Shown: positions 22,542-34,198 of the stretch, piece by piece
Layout: every line of letters starts with the position of its first letter
Position numbering within the stretch: the first letter of the stretch is position 1
From: Arthrinium phaeospermum
Taxonomy: Eukaryota; Ascomycota; Sordariomycetes; Amphisphaeriales; Apiosporaceae
Reading direction: 5' to 3'
Assembly: GCA_006503535.1 (NCBI GenBank)
Contig: QYRS01000005.1
Span: 3,658,001-3,722,000, forward strand
Length of the DNA: 64,000 nt
Program-made: the position numbers and the translations under genes
Notes under the pieces: model-generated
The model's input: only the letters and a program-made list of their open reading frames with translations
The model's database searches: none
What the model was told of the DNA's origin: nothing

Positions 22542-23546
22542 ATGCCTGCCGAGACGTCTTTTCCCCAGTTCTGCCGGCTGCCGCCCGAGCTCCGGCTACA
22601 GATATTGGAGCACCATTGCGACTCACTTGGGCGTAACCATTTCTTCCGGAATGCAACCCTCCTCTACCACGATGGCAACTCTTTTTCAACGTTTTGTTCC
22701 AGCACGTTGTACCACTGCAGGAGTCTCCAGGACAGTTCCGACATCAAGAACGACGCGCCGGACGACGACCCGGCCATGACCGACTGCATCTACACTAACG
22801 ACGGCCTGGCGAGCGAGCGGATCCCGCTCTACCACGACTTCCGGCGATGGAACAACCACGTTGAGCCCGAGCTCCGACAATTCGAACCAGCCTTCTACCA
22901 CGGCTGGGCCAACTTCGCGACAGACGTCTTCACTTTTACCGACACCACCCAGCACGTGGTCTCCGGCCACCAACCGACGCCCCAGACGTTCCTCCGCGCC
23001 CTGGAGCGGGGCGCCGTCTCGCCGCTCGACTACCGGGCCCACTGGTTCTGGCGCGTGCAGAAGCTCGCGCTCGAGGTGGGCCAGGACAGCCTGGACCACG
23101 GCTACGGCCTGAGCGAGTACGACAAGGAGGCGCTCCGGCGGACGACGGCGGCGTTGAAGACGGTCTATGTCGTCATTGACGCGGCCGACATCGCCGAGGC
23201 GGCCTTTCACGACGACGGGTTCTCTTTGGCATCCCCGTCGTCGAGGTACAGGTGCGTGGCCAAGCCCCCTTTCCGGACCCTGGTGGACGGGTTCGTGGCG
23301 CCCGAGGACTACCTCCTCGTGGGGGGAAAGGCGGCAGGTCCGAAAAAGTGCGAGGAGAGCCACGGGCAATACAACCCCCACGCCGCCCTGCGGCTGGCGA
23401 CGCGGCTCCGGGGCGAGCTGGAGGCGGTGCTGCGGGAGAGGCCGGCGGGCGGCGATGCTGTCGAGGTCTTGGTCGTCTTCTCGGAGAACAGGGGGTGGTG
23501 GAACCGTCTCTGGGGCGCGGTGGCGAGGCGGCCCATGTACCATTGA
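22542..23546 (+). CDS. Hypothetical F-box/2EXR-like protein, paralogue A
   Basis: This single-exon gene of 334 residues starts MPAETSFPQFCRLPPELRLQ, the LPPELRLxILEH opening seen in fungal F-box/2EXR-type proteins. Its main interest is a paralogue on the opposite strand at 34199-35332. They share SFPQF-x-RLP-x-EL, then MTDCIYTNDGLASERI at about residues 79-94, TDVFTF, HWFWRV-x-KLALEV, RRTTAAL-x-TVY and DGFVAPEDY. Conservation extends to the DNA: about 52 bp around the MTDCIYTNDGL codons differ at only a few positions. No signal peptide or membrane segment is present in this copy. Molecular function is unknown. Confidence 0.75.
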   Translation: MPAETSFPQFCRLPPELRLQILEHHCDSLGRNHFFRNATLLYHDGNSFSTFCSSTLYHCRSLQDSSDIKNDAPDDDPAMTDCIYTNDGLASERIPLYHDFRRWNNHVEPELRQFEPAFYHGWANFATDVFTFTDTTQHVVSGHQPTPQTFLRALERGAVSPLDYRAHWFWRVQKLALEVGQDSLDHGYGLSEYDKEALRRTTAALKTVYVVIDAADIAEAAFHDDGFSLASPSSRYRCVAKPPFRTLVDGFVAPEDYLLVGGKAAGPKKCEESHGQYNPHAALRLATRLRGELEAVLRERPAGGDAVEVLVVFSENRGWWNRLWGAVARRPMYH

Positions 23547-23665
23547 TGGCGCCTGATTACTGACGATACGTGGTGGAATCGTACAAAATATAGATATATT
23601 ATGACCTGAATGATGTACTATAATAGGTCCCTCAAACTTGAAAATGGGGACGTCGTATCGCATAC

Positions 23666-24828
23666 TTAATGTCTCTGGTCCCCCTCCGTTCTCATGGCCT
23701 CGCGCACCCCCTGCTCCAGCGATATCCAGCCCTCCCGCCCCGTCCACCTCTTCAGCAGACCCAGCAGCCGGCCTCGGTCCTCGTCCCCGATCGTGGCCAG
23801 GCAAAGCCCCTGGGAGGGGAGGGGATCCTCCATGAATTGTCGATCGGGGTACTGGCGGCGCAGGATGGCCAGCACCACGTTGATGTCGAAGGGCTCGGCC
23901 GCGGCGAGGAGCCGGTCCCCCGACTTGACGTCGGGATCCAGGACGGCGGCGACGTGGAGGGCGGCTACGTCTTGGACGTTGACTTGGCATCCTAGCAAAC
24001 GGGTCGCCGTATTAGTTACTTAGTTATCAACATCCCATCCCATGCCCTGCGCACAATCCGAAAGCTAAGTAAGTACTCACCAAAAGGTATCACCCCGGAC
24101 ACTCTCGGCTCCCCGTGGTAGACGTTCCGGACCCAGCCCGCCGAGCCCTGCAGATGGCGCTCGTGCAACACGGGCCCCATTACAAAGAAAGGGTCGACCG
24201 ACGCCACCGCGAACCCGGGCTTGTTCGTCTCGTCCGCAAAGCGGAACATGGCCCGCTCGGCCTCCACCTTGCTCGCGGCGTACACCTTGCCGCCCCGCGC
24301 CGGCTCGTCATACGGCGGCGGCGCCCATGCCGCCGCGACCGCGGCCTCGTTCCACGACTCCCGCGTCAAAGTCGCGGGGACTCCGACCCGGGGCGAGTAG
24401 GCGGCGCCGATGGAGGACGTGTAGACGAACCGCCGGACGCTGCTGGGCACGCCCGCCGCGGCGCGCAGGAGGTTCAACATGATTTGGAGGACGGGCGTGA
24501 TGACCTTGTGGGGATCCGGGTCGAAGCTCATGGGGGTGGCCGTGTGGATGACGGCGCTCGGCTGGCTTTCCAGGAAGACCCTGTCGAACGCTTGGGGGGC
24601 CGCCAGGTCCGGGACCTCCACGAGATCGAAGGCGCCAGTGGCGGCAAAGTCGGGAAACACTTCTTCGGTGAGCCAGGCGGCTTGGGCAAGGTTGCGGACG
24701 ATGCCGCGGACGCGGTGGCCGCGCTCGAGGAGGGCCTGGGCGGTGAAGGAGGCGACGTAGGAGGTGATGCCCGTGATGAGGACCAGGGAGTCTGCGGGGA
24801 TGGCGGTGGGATGCTGATCAGTGGCCAT
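23666..24828 (-). CDS. NAD(P)-dependent ketoreductase/aldehyde reductase (extended SDR, GRE2-like)
   Basis: This is an extended SDR of the dihydroflavonol-4-reductase/GRE2 type, which reduces ketones or aldehydes with NADPH. There are two exons, 24828-24081 and 23991-23666, an 89 bp intron (GTGAGT...CTAG, TACTAAT branch region), and 357 residues. The nucleotide-binding motif is degenerate, TGITSYVAS instead of TGxxGFxG; Arg residues after beta-2 (GIVRNL) fit NADPH. The active site is present as FVYTSSIGAAY (Ser) and the catalytic YxxxK as YAASK, followed by VEAERAMF. VDPFFVMGP is the usual segment before the substrate loop. The start is the ATG at 24828; upstream codons in frame also include an ATG-less extension. 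A TATATAAAA box lies about 120 bp upstream. Confidence 0.87.
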
Positions 24829-24946
24829 GGTATCGAGCCGGCAAGGGTCCGGAGAGAGAAAAGAGAATCTACTGTGGTGGGTAAGAAACGTAGCTGAGGA
24901 TGGAACACGTCCAAGCTGCAAATGTGGCATGCAATGCGTTATGACA

Positions 24947-24955
24947 TTTTATATA
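24947..24955 (-). promoter_or_regulatory. TATA box of the ketoreductase gene
   Basis: Read on the minus strand this is TATATAAAA, about 119-127 bp upstream of the ATG at 24828. It is an excellent match to a core TATA element. Confidence 0.6.
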
Positions 24956-25417
24956 CAGCCATACCCATACCAAGAGCTGATGTTTAGCCCCTGGTTCTGC
25001 GCGGGGATCTGCTGATTCGTGTCCCGACTACATGTGTGAAGGTACTATGATCTGACTGCACTAGGTAAAGCTGTCTCCCCAAAGTGCCAAAAGCCCATCC
25101 AAACGATATATCGAATTGCCTCTTATGGAAGTTGTTCGGCTGCGGTCGATGCAGTAAGAATGCAGGTCCCGGGCTAGCCAGGAGCGGCTGACACTGGCTC
25201 CCCCTATTTGCGGGCCGGCTAATCCGTTTCAGGCATTTGCTCGGGGATAAAGGATCGTCGGTCTTACCTCACCGACCGGCCCTAAACGTGGACGTCTGTC
25301 AGCACATTGAGCAAATGCCTCTTTGGGCAACGACTTCAGCACAACCGCCCCGTTCAGACAGTATTGTTCTTCCCGCTCTGCGTCGCCCAAGAGATACGAA
25401 CAGAGGGGCGAAGCATC
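24956..25417. other. Divergent intergenic interval
   Basis: This is upstream sequence between the minus-strand ketoreductase TATA box and the decayed regulator-like locus on the plus strand. Nothing specific was found. Confidence 0.4.
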
Positions 25418-26400
25418 ATGACCCACCCAGAGAGCCGGCCCATTGGCTTTCTCTTCATCAACACCGCCCATCCGAGCGAGGCCTCCACCCCCAGGAGTCT
25501 TAGCCGGATCCGGTCGCACGCCGCCAAGGAGAACCGCGCTCGGGCTGCCCGGACTCGCCCAGGGTCGGAGAGAACCAAGTACGGGCCGCGTCGGTGCGGC
25601 CAAGCCATCAGTGATTCCAGCCGGGCAAGCCGGCCCCGAGGGCAAAGGAGTGAAGAAGAGGTCGAGAGACGGCAACCAGCAGCAGCAACACAAATAGTAC
25701 ATATCCCATCCTTCCCTGGCACAGATCCGCAATGGAGCCCGGCCCGTCCTCTTTCTGCCCAGGAAACCTCGCTCCTTGACCATTGTATGCTACACCTAGT
25801 CCTGCGACCCTCCCCGTCGCAATTCGACCCGAAGGAGCTTGACTGACATGACGTATGGGTCTCCAGATGTAACCCATGTCATCCTCTCCAACAGGGGCCG
25901 TTGCCATGAAGCTGGTAACAGTGCACCGCCGTGGTTCACAAGCATGCAGCTGAAATGCTGGCTTCCCTTTGCGCTGGCTGACCCCGGTCTTCTGTCCGCG
26001 CTGCTCCTTCAGTCCTGCCGGAGCCTGGAGAGCGGAAGCAGCAACATCGGCAGTAAGCCCGGGGGCTATTACGCCGACACTTACTTGGCCTACAAGCAGC
26101 AGTGCATCCGGTGGGTCAACAGGTGCGTGGCGTCGGAGCAGCAGAGGGCGACGGATGCCACCATCGCCATGGTCATGGTGTTGCTTACGGAGTCGGTAAG
26201 AGATGACCTGACCTGCCTTGGACCAACAACTCCAAGATGCGATCAGGGGCTAACTATTAATCGCACTAATACAGCACCTACTTGGCAATCTGAAGGAATG
26301 GAAAGTTCACCTCAGTGCCCATACTCGCATGCTTGAACTGAGGGGAGGTGTCGATGCCCTTGGTCTCGACGGGTTTCTCAAAGGAGTCATCGAGAAGTAA
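25418..26400 (+). pseudogene. Fungal-specific transcription-factor-like gene, probably truncated or decayed
   Basis: An ATG at 25418 opens a frame reading GFLFINTAHPSEASTPRSL and a basic patch, the N-terminus usual for regulator-like proteins that lack a zinc cluster. It ends soon after LLDHCMLHLV. In a second frame, about 25950-26195, LPFALADPGLLSALLLQSCR and TDATIAMVMVLLTES match the Fungal_trans_2-type domain. After an intron at about 26196-26273 (GTAAGA...TACAG), HLLGNLKEWKVHLSAHTRML continues the domain in phase. It then stops at GVIEK-stop near 26400, well short of the usual length, and no acceptor restoring the domain was found. Joining exon 1 to exon 2 also needs an unconvincing intron or a frameshift. 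I infer a pseudogene; a badly spliced short gene remains possible. Confidence 0.5.
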
Positions 26401-27203
26401 GTTCTATTCGAAAGTTGGTGTACGTGTATTATTGACCAAGATTCAGGTCACCATGGCTTTTCAAGCAATCCGACTTACATGTCGACCAAGATCGTGGCCT
26501 GGCGTAAGGGACTCTGGCGAATCCGATTTCGGATGGATACCTCGGGTAGGATGGGAATTATGGCGGTAGATGACGTCAATGCTAATCATGGTAGATCTGA
26601 AGGCGGCCAGCGCCTAGAAGACCTGGCTCCGTGGAACCGCCCCGGGAGGTCTGCATTGAGAGCAGGGGGCCGTGACGTGAGGAACCGGGGACTTGGTGAA
26701 TATGGTGACGGGTCAGATCTCAATAGCAATAATCTGGTCATTTTACTAGGTGCACAATATGCGGGTTAACAGTAGATAGCTGGCGACTGCACGCAGTGTC
26801 GGAAAAGCTAGGAGGCGGGCAGTTCGGTAGACGCTGGCCGAACATCCCCGCGGTGCGCATCAATACCACCACACGACGTAATAGACTCCGGGCGGGGCGG
26901 ATGCACCGTGATGGTCAGTTGCCGTCAGAGGCGGTAATCGGTGCTGCAGACAGCTACCAATTGCCGAACCCGATTCATGCGTGCGCAACCTGCATCGGAT
27001 CACCCATCTCCCGTGGGCGGGGGAATGAATGACGGTCACAACCAAACGTTAACATGTTCCCTCACCTGAGTCGTCTGTAGGTAGGTAGATAGATAGTCTC
27101 CCATGCGTCCTTAACTCGGTGGAAAAACAGGGCGTATCCTTGGAACACAATCGACTGTCGCACCTGGAGTTCTTGCTTGGCCTGAATAAGTCATCGCATC
27201 ACC
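26401..27203. other. Intergenic interval with GTAG/GATA short repeat
   Basis: No gene is supported. A GTAGGTAGGTAGATAGATAG run at 27077-27096 sits about 110 bp before the MRJP-type gene. An open frame continuing from the decayed regulator gene has no family resemblance. Confidence 0.5.
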
Positions 27204-28774
27204 ATGAAGGCGAGTCGCTTTCTCACACCCGTACTGCTAGTCAGTGGGGGATCGGCGCAAGCGCAATCGCCGCCCCCGGGCTTCCCAGTGACCCTCGGCA
27301 GCACCCTGTCCACCACGGGCGGAGCTCACAACGTCCGCATCGACACGGGCACGTACGGCCCGCCCGTCGAGGATTACCACTACTTCTACGACCAGTGGCC
27401 GATCGGCCTGGCCGTGTCCCGAGGGGGGCGCGTCTTCACCTGCTACACGCGGGGCGACTACGCCTACACCCTCGGCGAGGTCGTCAACCTGACCGCCGAG
27501 GCGGCCTACCCCAGCCAGGAGCTCAACACGCCGCCGGGCGGGCTCGTTTCTGAGGGTGCTGGTGGCGTGGCGGGGGTGGTCCCGTTCGGCAGCGCGGACT
27601 CGACGCACTTCATCAGCGTGCAGGCGCTGTACGTGACACCCGACGACACGCTGTGGGTTCTCGACACCGGGCGCCCGACGGTGAGCGCGTCCACATCGTC
27701 TCCCGCCATGCCGTACGCCGCGCCCGGCGGGCCAAAACTGGTGGCCGTCAACCTCACCACCGACACAGTGGCCCGGACCTACACGTTCCCCGCCGACGTG
27801 CACTACCCGGACTCGTACATGAACGACCTCCGGTTCGACCTGCGCGCCAACGCCACCGAGAGCGGCCAAGGTATTGCCTACATCGTGGACAGCTCCGACG
27901 AGGGGCGCAACGGGTTCATCGTGTTAGATTTAGGGACGGGCGAGAGCTGGCGCCAGCTGGACCAGCACCCCAGCACCCTGCGTGTCGCCGAGGCGGTGCC
28001 CGCCTACCAGGGGCTGCCGTTCTACCTGCGCCGCCGGGGCAAGGCCGTCGACTTCCAGCAGGAGGGCCTCGACGGGGCGGAGCTGAGTCTGTACGGTGAT
28101 GTGAGTTCTGCATTGCCTCTTTCTCACTCATCTTCGTCCCCTTTTCCTTGAACAGTGTCCAAGGAGATATGCCTGCCTTTCTCGAAAAGGGGAAGCAACT
28201 AATTGAAGAGAGCTTCCGCAGATCATGTACTACTCGCCGCTGACATCCAACTACCTCTACTCCATCGAGACCAAGTACCTGCGCGCCAACCCCAGCAAAG
28301 ACCCCCGGGCCGTCAAGGCGGCGTTCGACAACGTCAAGGACCTCGGGCAGCGGGGCGGCAACGCCAACGGGTTCGCCGGCGACAGCTTGGGCAACGTGTA
28401 CATGCTCATGCCCGAGCACAACGCCGTCTTCATCTACAAGTGAGTCAAGCCAGTCCAACCCAAGCCAAATCACCTACCTTTTTCCGGTACCGAGCTCTGC
28501 GTTCCCGGAATAACCATTTCCTTCGTTGAGTTGACGATACTGACCATCCATCGACAGTTCGACGCTGGGCCAGACGGTGCCATTCGTGCGGGACCCGCGC
28601 ATCGTCTGGCCCGACTCGGCCAATGCGGGGTGGGACGGCTACCTCTACCTGACCATCAACCAGCTGCCCTACCAGCCCAACTGGAACGACGGGGTCGACG
28701 GCCGGGCGCACCCGGGCCTGATCCTGCGCGCCCGGATGCCCGACGGCGCGGCCAAGAGTACGGTCCTGGCTTGA
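27204..28774 (+). CDS. Secreted MRJP/yellow-family protein
   Basis: This gene encodes a 443-residue protein of the major royal jelly/yellow family (six-bladed propeller). There are three exons, 27204-28100, 28222-28439 and 28558-28774. The introns (121 and 118 bp) have GTGAGT donors and phase-consistent joins. A signal peptide of about 20 residues ends ...SAQA before QSPPPGF. Family landmarks are YDQWPIGLAVS-x-x-GRVF near the N-terminus, TLWVLDTGRP in the middle, YMNDLRFDLR, GIAYIVDSSDEG and, after the first intron, MYYSPLTSNYLYSI; the end has NAGWDGYLYLTINQLP. Fungal members are secreted and mostly uncharacterised; insect relatives include melanin-pathway yellow proteins. Function here is not known. 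Confidence 0.87.
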
Positions 28775-30041
28775 TGGATGGCCATGTAGTAATAGTAGGT
28801 AATTAGAAGACATGTAGCTCTTGATAGTCTGGAATCTTTGGGGATGCCGCCAAGTGTTTGCTGCATACCTTTGGTACAAGTACACATGCAGTTGCATGAT
28901 GCAGGCCTTTGCCAAAGACAAGGCGAAAACAAGGCGTTTCTACAATCTCGCAATGCTTTCCTAATCGGCATAGCGCCATCTTCGTGTAAACAGGTAAGGG
29001 ATGATAGCATGATCAGTGCGTCCTCTCTTTCTCCGGCCCGCCAGCCGAACGACCATGGGGCTACCTACAATCTGTTCCCCCCTTTCCCCTCCCGTGGTTG
29101 CGGCGGCGGTAAGGTGGCCTGGCCTGCTCGCACTGAGACGACGACCTCGAGGGCGGTGCTAAAGTGGCGCTATTGCCCCTGGTCAAAGGTTGTGACCTTC
29201 TGCTATGACCAGCCGGATCTAGCACTAGAAGGCATGCTGAAGAATTGCCAGCTATGCTAGCTCTGGAAAATAGCTTTTATCCCCGGTAGTTGCGCTACCG
29301 GTAGTTTTCCTGCATATACGGAGAGTATTTGTCTTGATTAACCGGCCATTTAGCCAGGCACCAGGAGTCAGTCGTCCTTGTCGAAGTCGCTCGCTCTCGG
29401 TCGGGCCCCCGGCGTGGGTGGGGGGGATGTCTTTCTGGGATGGCGGCCCCGGTCGCATGCTACAGAAGGTTAGAAGGCCCCTCCGCCCAGGGGCCCTCTC
29501 CTGGCCCTGTGGCCCTCTTTCGGAAGTTTGACAGGTGGGAAAATGCAATTGCTACGGGGCACTCTGGCCCAGATCCACCACTTGGGAATTGGTAGGGTTT
29601 ATTGTCAGTTGGTATGTACATACTTATCAACTCCTTGCTCCCTACGCAATCTCGTTGCTTCCCCACTGCCAGGGTGCTGCTTTGGGGTTAGAATGTTCCA
29701 ACTTTTCCCAGATCCCAAAATCCCGCTGCACCTTGCCATCCAACGACAGACGGGGGCCACCAACGTTTCAGATGCGCCCATAGCAGCATGGTGCATGGCT
29801 TTTTCGCTGTTGGGAGATGAGATGACATGGCGAGAGAATGGAGCAGGCAGGGGCAAATGAAAGGACGATGCGAGGCCATGCATCATCAATCCGTCATCAC
29901 GTCGATAATGGCGCATTCAACAGCCTGCCTGGACTTTCTTTGGCTTGTCGTTGACTGAAGCTTTGGGAGTCGGGTTGCGGGTTGCATTGGGGCACCTGAG
30001 ACTTAATCAATTCCCGACAGAGGCTCAAGCCGGGCGTGTGC

Positions 30042-30066
30042 AGCCAAGGGAGCCAAGGGAGCCAAG
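30042..30066. repeat. Short tandem nonamer repeat
   Basis: AGCCAAGGG is repeated head-to-tail 2.7 times about 1.2 kb upstream of the xylanase gene. The function is not known and it may be chance slippage. Confidence 0.6.
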
Positions 30067-31117
30067 TTGTTCAGCGCGGCTCTCCCGCTGCTGCTGTGCT
30101 ATCTGTCAATCACATATCGATGATCCCCCGTTGATCCGATGATCCGATTGATTCTCAGTGATTGATAGGTTGCGAGATCAGATCACCAGCCCAATCCAGA
30201 TTGGTCGTTGCTGGGCACTGTGCACGCATTCGGTAGTTGGCAAGTGCTCCAGTAGGGGGGTACTGAGAAGCTGGGCAAATTGAAACCTTGGAACCACCAC
30301 AGTGGATTGGCGCCCTGAGAGCAAGCAGCAGGTCAGCTCAGTTAGGCAGGTCGGCCCCCCAAAATTGGAGCGCTCTGCTACGAATCGAGCCAGCGACCGG
30401 GCGCGCCAAGTCGCCAATCGGCAGTGATCTGCAAGAATGGTCAATGAGCAACTACCGTTGATACTACCTACTTACCTACCGTTGGATCTGTCGACAATGA
30501 GCCGGCAGAATGCAAAATAGCATATCTCCGTCTGCCGTCTGCGCTGTTTGCATCAGTGGTCAAGTCATTTGGTGCCGCCAAATTACCATACCTGGTCGCG
30601 GCCAGGATCACGGGACCAGTCTTTCACGAATCATGGACCATGGCAGCCGACGACGGCCCCTCTTGCTTCAGATAGAAATCCGACCAAACCGAGTCCCGGT
30701 AGCGCGCGCTCCAAAGCCAGGTCCATCTACCTAGGAACCCCTGCCCTTTCCGTCTGATGTTCTAAGGTTCACTGCCAGCCTTCAGTACGATTCCACCAAT
30801 CAGCAGGCCAGCTTCGGGGCCAGCACTGATGTTTGCCTACCACCCTGGGCGGGCCGACGATGCGACCCTAGAGCCCCAGGACCAACTACCATGGCCCCCA
30901 TCCAGGTCTTTCCCTTTGCAGCCCGCCTTGCCTCCTTGCGGGCGAATTGCCTCTCCCACTTAGCTGGTTTGAGGTATATGCGAATCCACCTCGAAGGCCA
31001 TGGGACGTTGGAACGGGAGTTGGAAGCTGGCAGCGTCGCATCGAGTCATTGGCGGGGATGAGGATGAGCTGGTCGGTCAGCCTCTGGAAAGAGAGGTCAG
31101 AGGTGTGCGAGACGGGA

Positions 31118-31124
31118 TATATAA
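31118..31124 (+). promoter_or_regulatory. TATA box of the GH11 xylanase gene
   Basis: TATATAA lies 172 bp before the xylanase ATG. It is followed by a pyrimidine-rich stretch (CTTCTTTTTTTCTCTCC) typical of strongly expressed fungal genes near the transcription start. Confidence 0.6.
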
Positions 31125-31265
31125 CCGTCGTGGTCTCCCCGTCGCTTATACCTTCTTTTTTTCTCTCCCCATCCCATCATCATCCCAAACAGCCTTCTGT
31201 CGATCACCCGTTGTCGATCATACACCTTCGTTTCTATTATACCACACAGTCTTTACATTCGCTAG

Positions 31266-31970
<705 letters not shown>

Positions 31971-32343
31971 GTTCTCTCTCCAAGCGTCGCACGCGCTCGG
32001 GGATGAACCCAGCAGAAGGAAACGGGATTGATTGAATGACATGAATGGCAACGGGAACATAATACTTTTCGAAGCCTGGAGCATGATGGTTGGGCATGAC
32101 AGACCCGACCGCCGCTGGTTGCGGAAATCACTTTTGACATATATACTTCTTCAAGATCGGGCGACTGGTGCACCTGTACATATCGCACCTGGGCTGCCTT
32201 AGTGTACAAACTTTATACAACGCCATCTGGTCGAATCCTGCTACCACAGGATCGCCAGGCTTTCAAGCAAATTCGCTGTTTCTTCTCATCGTGATTGTTG
32301 TTTCAAGTGATATGTCTAAGTGAAATGTGAAAGACGGTTTCGA
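31971..32343. other. Convergent intergenic interval
   Basis: These 373 bp lie between the 3' ends of the xylanase and the regulator genes. Nothing beyond probable 3' untranslated sequence was seen. Confidence 0.5.
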
Positions 32344-33771
32344 TCATGCCATGAGGCCCCACTCCGAAAGCCGTTGCTCGCCGTGGCCCACGAGGAGCGC
32401 AAACTTGATGAACTCGTTGGGGCTTTTCGTCGTGCTCGTAGTTGTAGTCCTAGGGTTAGGTGTCGAGAACAGCGTGTGCGCCTCGGCCATCTGCACCAGC
32501 CCGACGTTGACCTCGGCGCAGATGCCGAGCCAGTCCTGCGCCGAGTCCGCCTCCCAGGGCCCCTTGCGCGTGGTCACCATCATGCCGCCCATGCACTCTG
32601 GGAAGTCGAATGACCCGCTTTGCTGCTGCTGCTGGACCATGAGGTACACGGCCTGGATGCCCGAGATGACGACCCAGGTCCGCCGCACGCACTCGGCCAG
32701 GATCCACGTGTGCCAGACCAGTTCGTCGCAGCCGGGTCGGGCCGTAAACGACGATGAGGACGGTGAGCCGGTCTCTGCTCCTCTTGGCCGTCCACTACTA
32801 ATAGGCGATGTTAGACACTCGCCCAGAAACTCGGCCCGGCGGGCGCAGCATTGCACCATGCAGCGCATCCAGAGATACAAGACGGGGATGTGCCGCTCCG
32901 CCAGGCGACGCAGCCGCCCGTCTTCGTCCTCGAAGAGGCCGATGAGCTGGTATACCAGGAGAGCGTGCACCCGGGCCACGTGCCCGAGGGCATCGTCCTC
33001 CGTCGGCCGCTGCCGCAAGGCGAAGCAGCTGGGCGCCAGGTCGGGCAGAGAAGACCAGTCGGACGGGACCGCGTTGTCCGCGAGGAGCGACCGCATCTTC
33101 TCCTCGATGGTGCGGTGGACCATCTCTTTCCGGGCGAGCGTTACCGATCGCCCGTCCCGGAGGAGGTGGGTGTGGGCGGTCGCGGCCAGGTAGGCGTCTT
33201 GCACGCAGGGCGGGTAGCGCGTCTGGTACAGGTGCGGGTGGATGAAGGGGTTCGAGCCCGTGTCGACCCAGGTCTGCAGCCAGGCCCGCGTGGTCTGGGC
33301 AAACACGTCCAAGTCGGCCGCGCTGTAGGGGTGCGCGGCGGTTGGCGGCATCGGGCGAACCGTCCAGGTGTCCGGGCCGGCGAACCAATCCGTCGCCATC
33401 CGGAACTCGGTGCGGCTGTCTAGGAGGAGTGACGACAGAAAGATGTCCCCCAAATCGGACCCACCCTGCACTACCACGGCGCTTTCTCGGTCCTCGCTGG
33501 AAAGGGACTCGAGGAAGAAGAGCGGAGAAGGTTCAAAGGCCCCGTCCTGTTGGTCCGGCTGAGGAAGGTGGTGGCCGGGAGTGGAATTGGTGGATAGCGG
33601 GGGCGGCGACAGACTGCCATCCGCGACGAGGACGAACGAACTGGGCTTCTCCGGGGGGTAGGCGCACCGAACGCCGCGCTTGTGGCACCGCAGGCAGCCG
33701 GGCTTCTGCTTCCCGCACTTGCGCTTCGCCTTGGCGCACGCGGTGCAGGCGGCCGTCACTGGGTGAGACAT
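32344..33771 (-). CDS. Zn(II)2Cys6 transcription factor next to the xylanase gene
   Basis: This single-exon gene of 475 residues starts MSHPVTAACTACAKAKRKCG at the ATG at 33771; further upstream codons in frame lack an ATG. The zinc cluster spans residues 9-36 with C-x2-C-x6-C-x6-C-x2-C-x6-C spacing, and RCAYP at its end. The rest is helical. WVDTGSNPFIHPHLYQTRYP and RVHALLVYQLIGLFEDEDG are typical of the middle homology region of fungal regulators. A Gln run (QQQQQ) lies in the C-terminal third. Its 3' end faces the xylanase gene 373 bp away. That proximity alone does not show it regulates xylanase, as the known activators XlnR/Xyr1 are different, larger proteins. Confidence 0.87.
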   Translation of the reverse strand: MSHPVTAACTACAKAKRKCGKQKPGCLRCHKRGVRCAYPPEKPSSFVLVADGSLSPPPLSTNSTPGHHLPQPDQQDGAFEPSPLFFLESLSSEDRESAVVVQGGSDLGDIFLSSLLLDSRTEFRMATDWFAGPDTWTVRPMPPTAAHPYSAADLDVFAQTTRAWLQTWVDTGSNPFIHPHLYQTRYPPCVQDAYLAATAHTHLLRDGRSVTLARKEMVHRTIEEKMRSLLADNAVPSDWSSLPDLAPSCFALRQRPTEDDALGHVARVHALLVYQLIGLFEDEDGRLRRLAERHIPVLYLWMRCMVQCCARRAEFLGECLTSPISSGRPRGAETGSPSSSSFTARPGCDELVWHTWILAECVRRTWVVISGIQAVYLMVQQQQQSGSFDFPECMGGMMVTTRKGPWEADSAQDWLGICAEVNVGLVQMAEAHTLFSTPNPRTTTTSTTKSPNEFIKFALLVGHGEQRLSEWGLMA

Positions 33772-34198
33772 TGCCGGGAGGTGTGGGTCGGGATCTCTGT
33801 CGGAGCGGGGGTAGTAGATTGACGCAGGCAAATGCGACGTTGGTTGCCAGGATTCAAAGGTGCGTCGACGGCGCGGCTTACGTGACTGGTCGCTAGCGTA
33901 CGGCGGGCGCTAGTTATTTCATTGGGAATGGACGTTTGCCGTCGCCGCTAATTGATATGAGGGTACAATGATGCAAGTTCGAGAACAAGCACTATATAAG
34001 GAGAAATGATGTATTTGCAGGAACCACTGAGAACTCTCTCCCCTTTTGTTTCGCAGGATCGTGGAGGCGCTGGCTATCTATCGGGCAAGTCTGCTGCCGG
34101 CGTCTTAATGAATGAATATTATTCATTTTCCCGTGGTGACCCCCTTTACTCGGAATCAAACAGCGCCGTTGTTAAATAATATTCAATCCCGCCTTTAG
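33772..34198. other. Intergenic interval
   Basis: These 427 bp between the regulator start and the 3' end of paralogue B are A+T-rich at 33910-34190. No element was identified. Confidence 0.45.

Noticed and set aside
22686..23990. 434-codon minus-strand open frame opposite paralogue A
   Set aside because: It runs across the paralogue and into the ketoreductase 3' end in the wrong frame; its composition is typical of an antisense shadow.
32811..32831. Possible 21 bp intron in the Zn2Cys6 gene (minus-strand GTGTCTAAC...TATTAG)
   Set aside because: It is far below the minimum intron size, and the frame is open without it.
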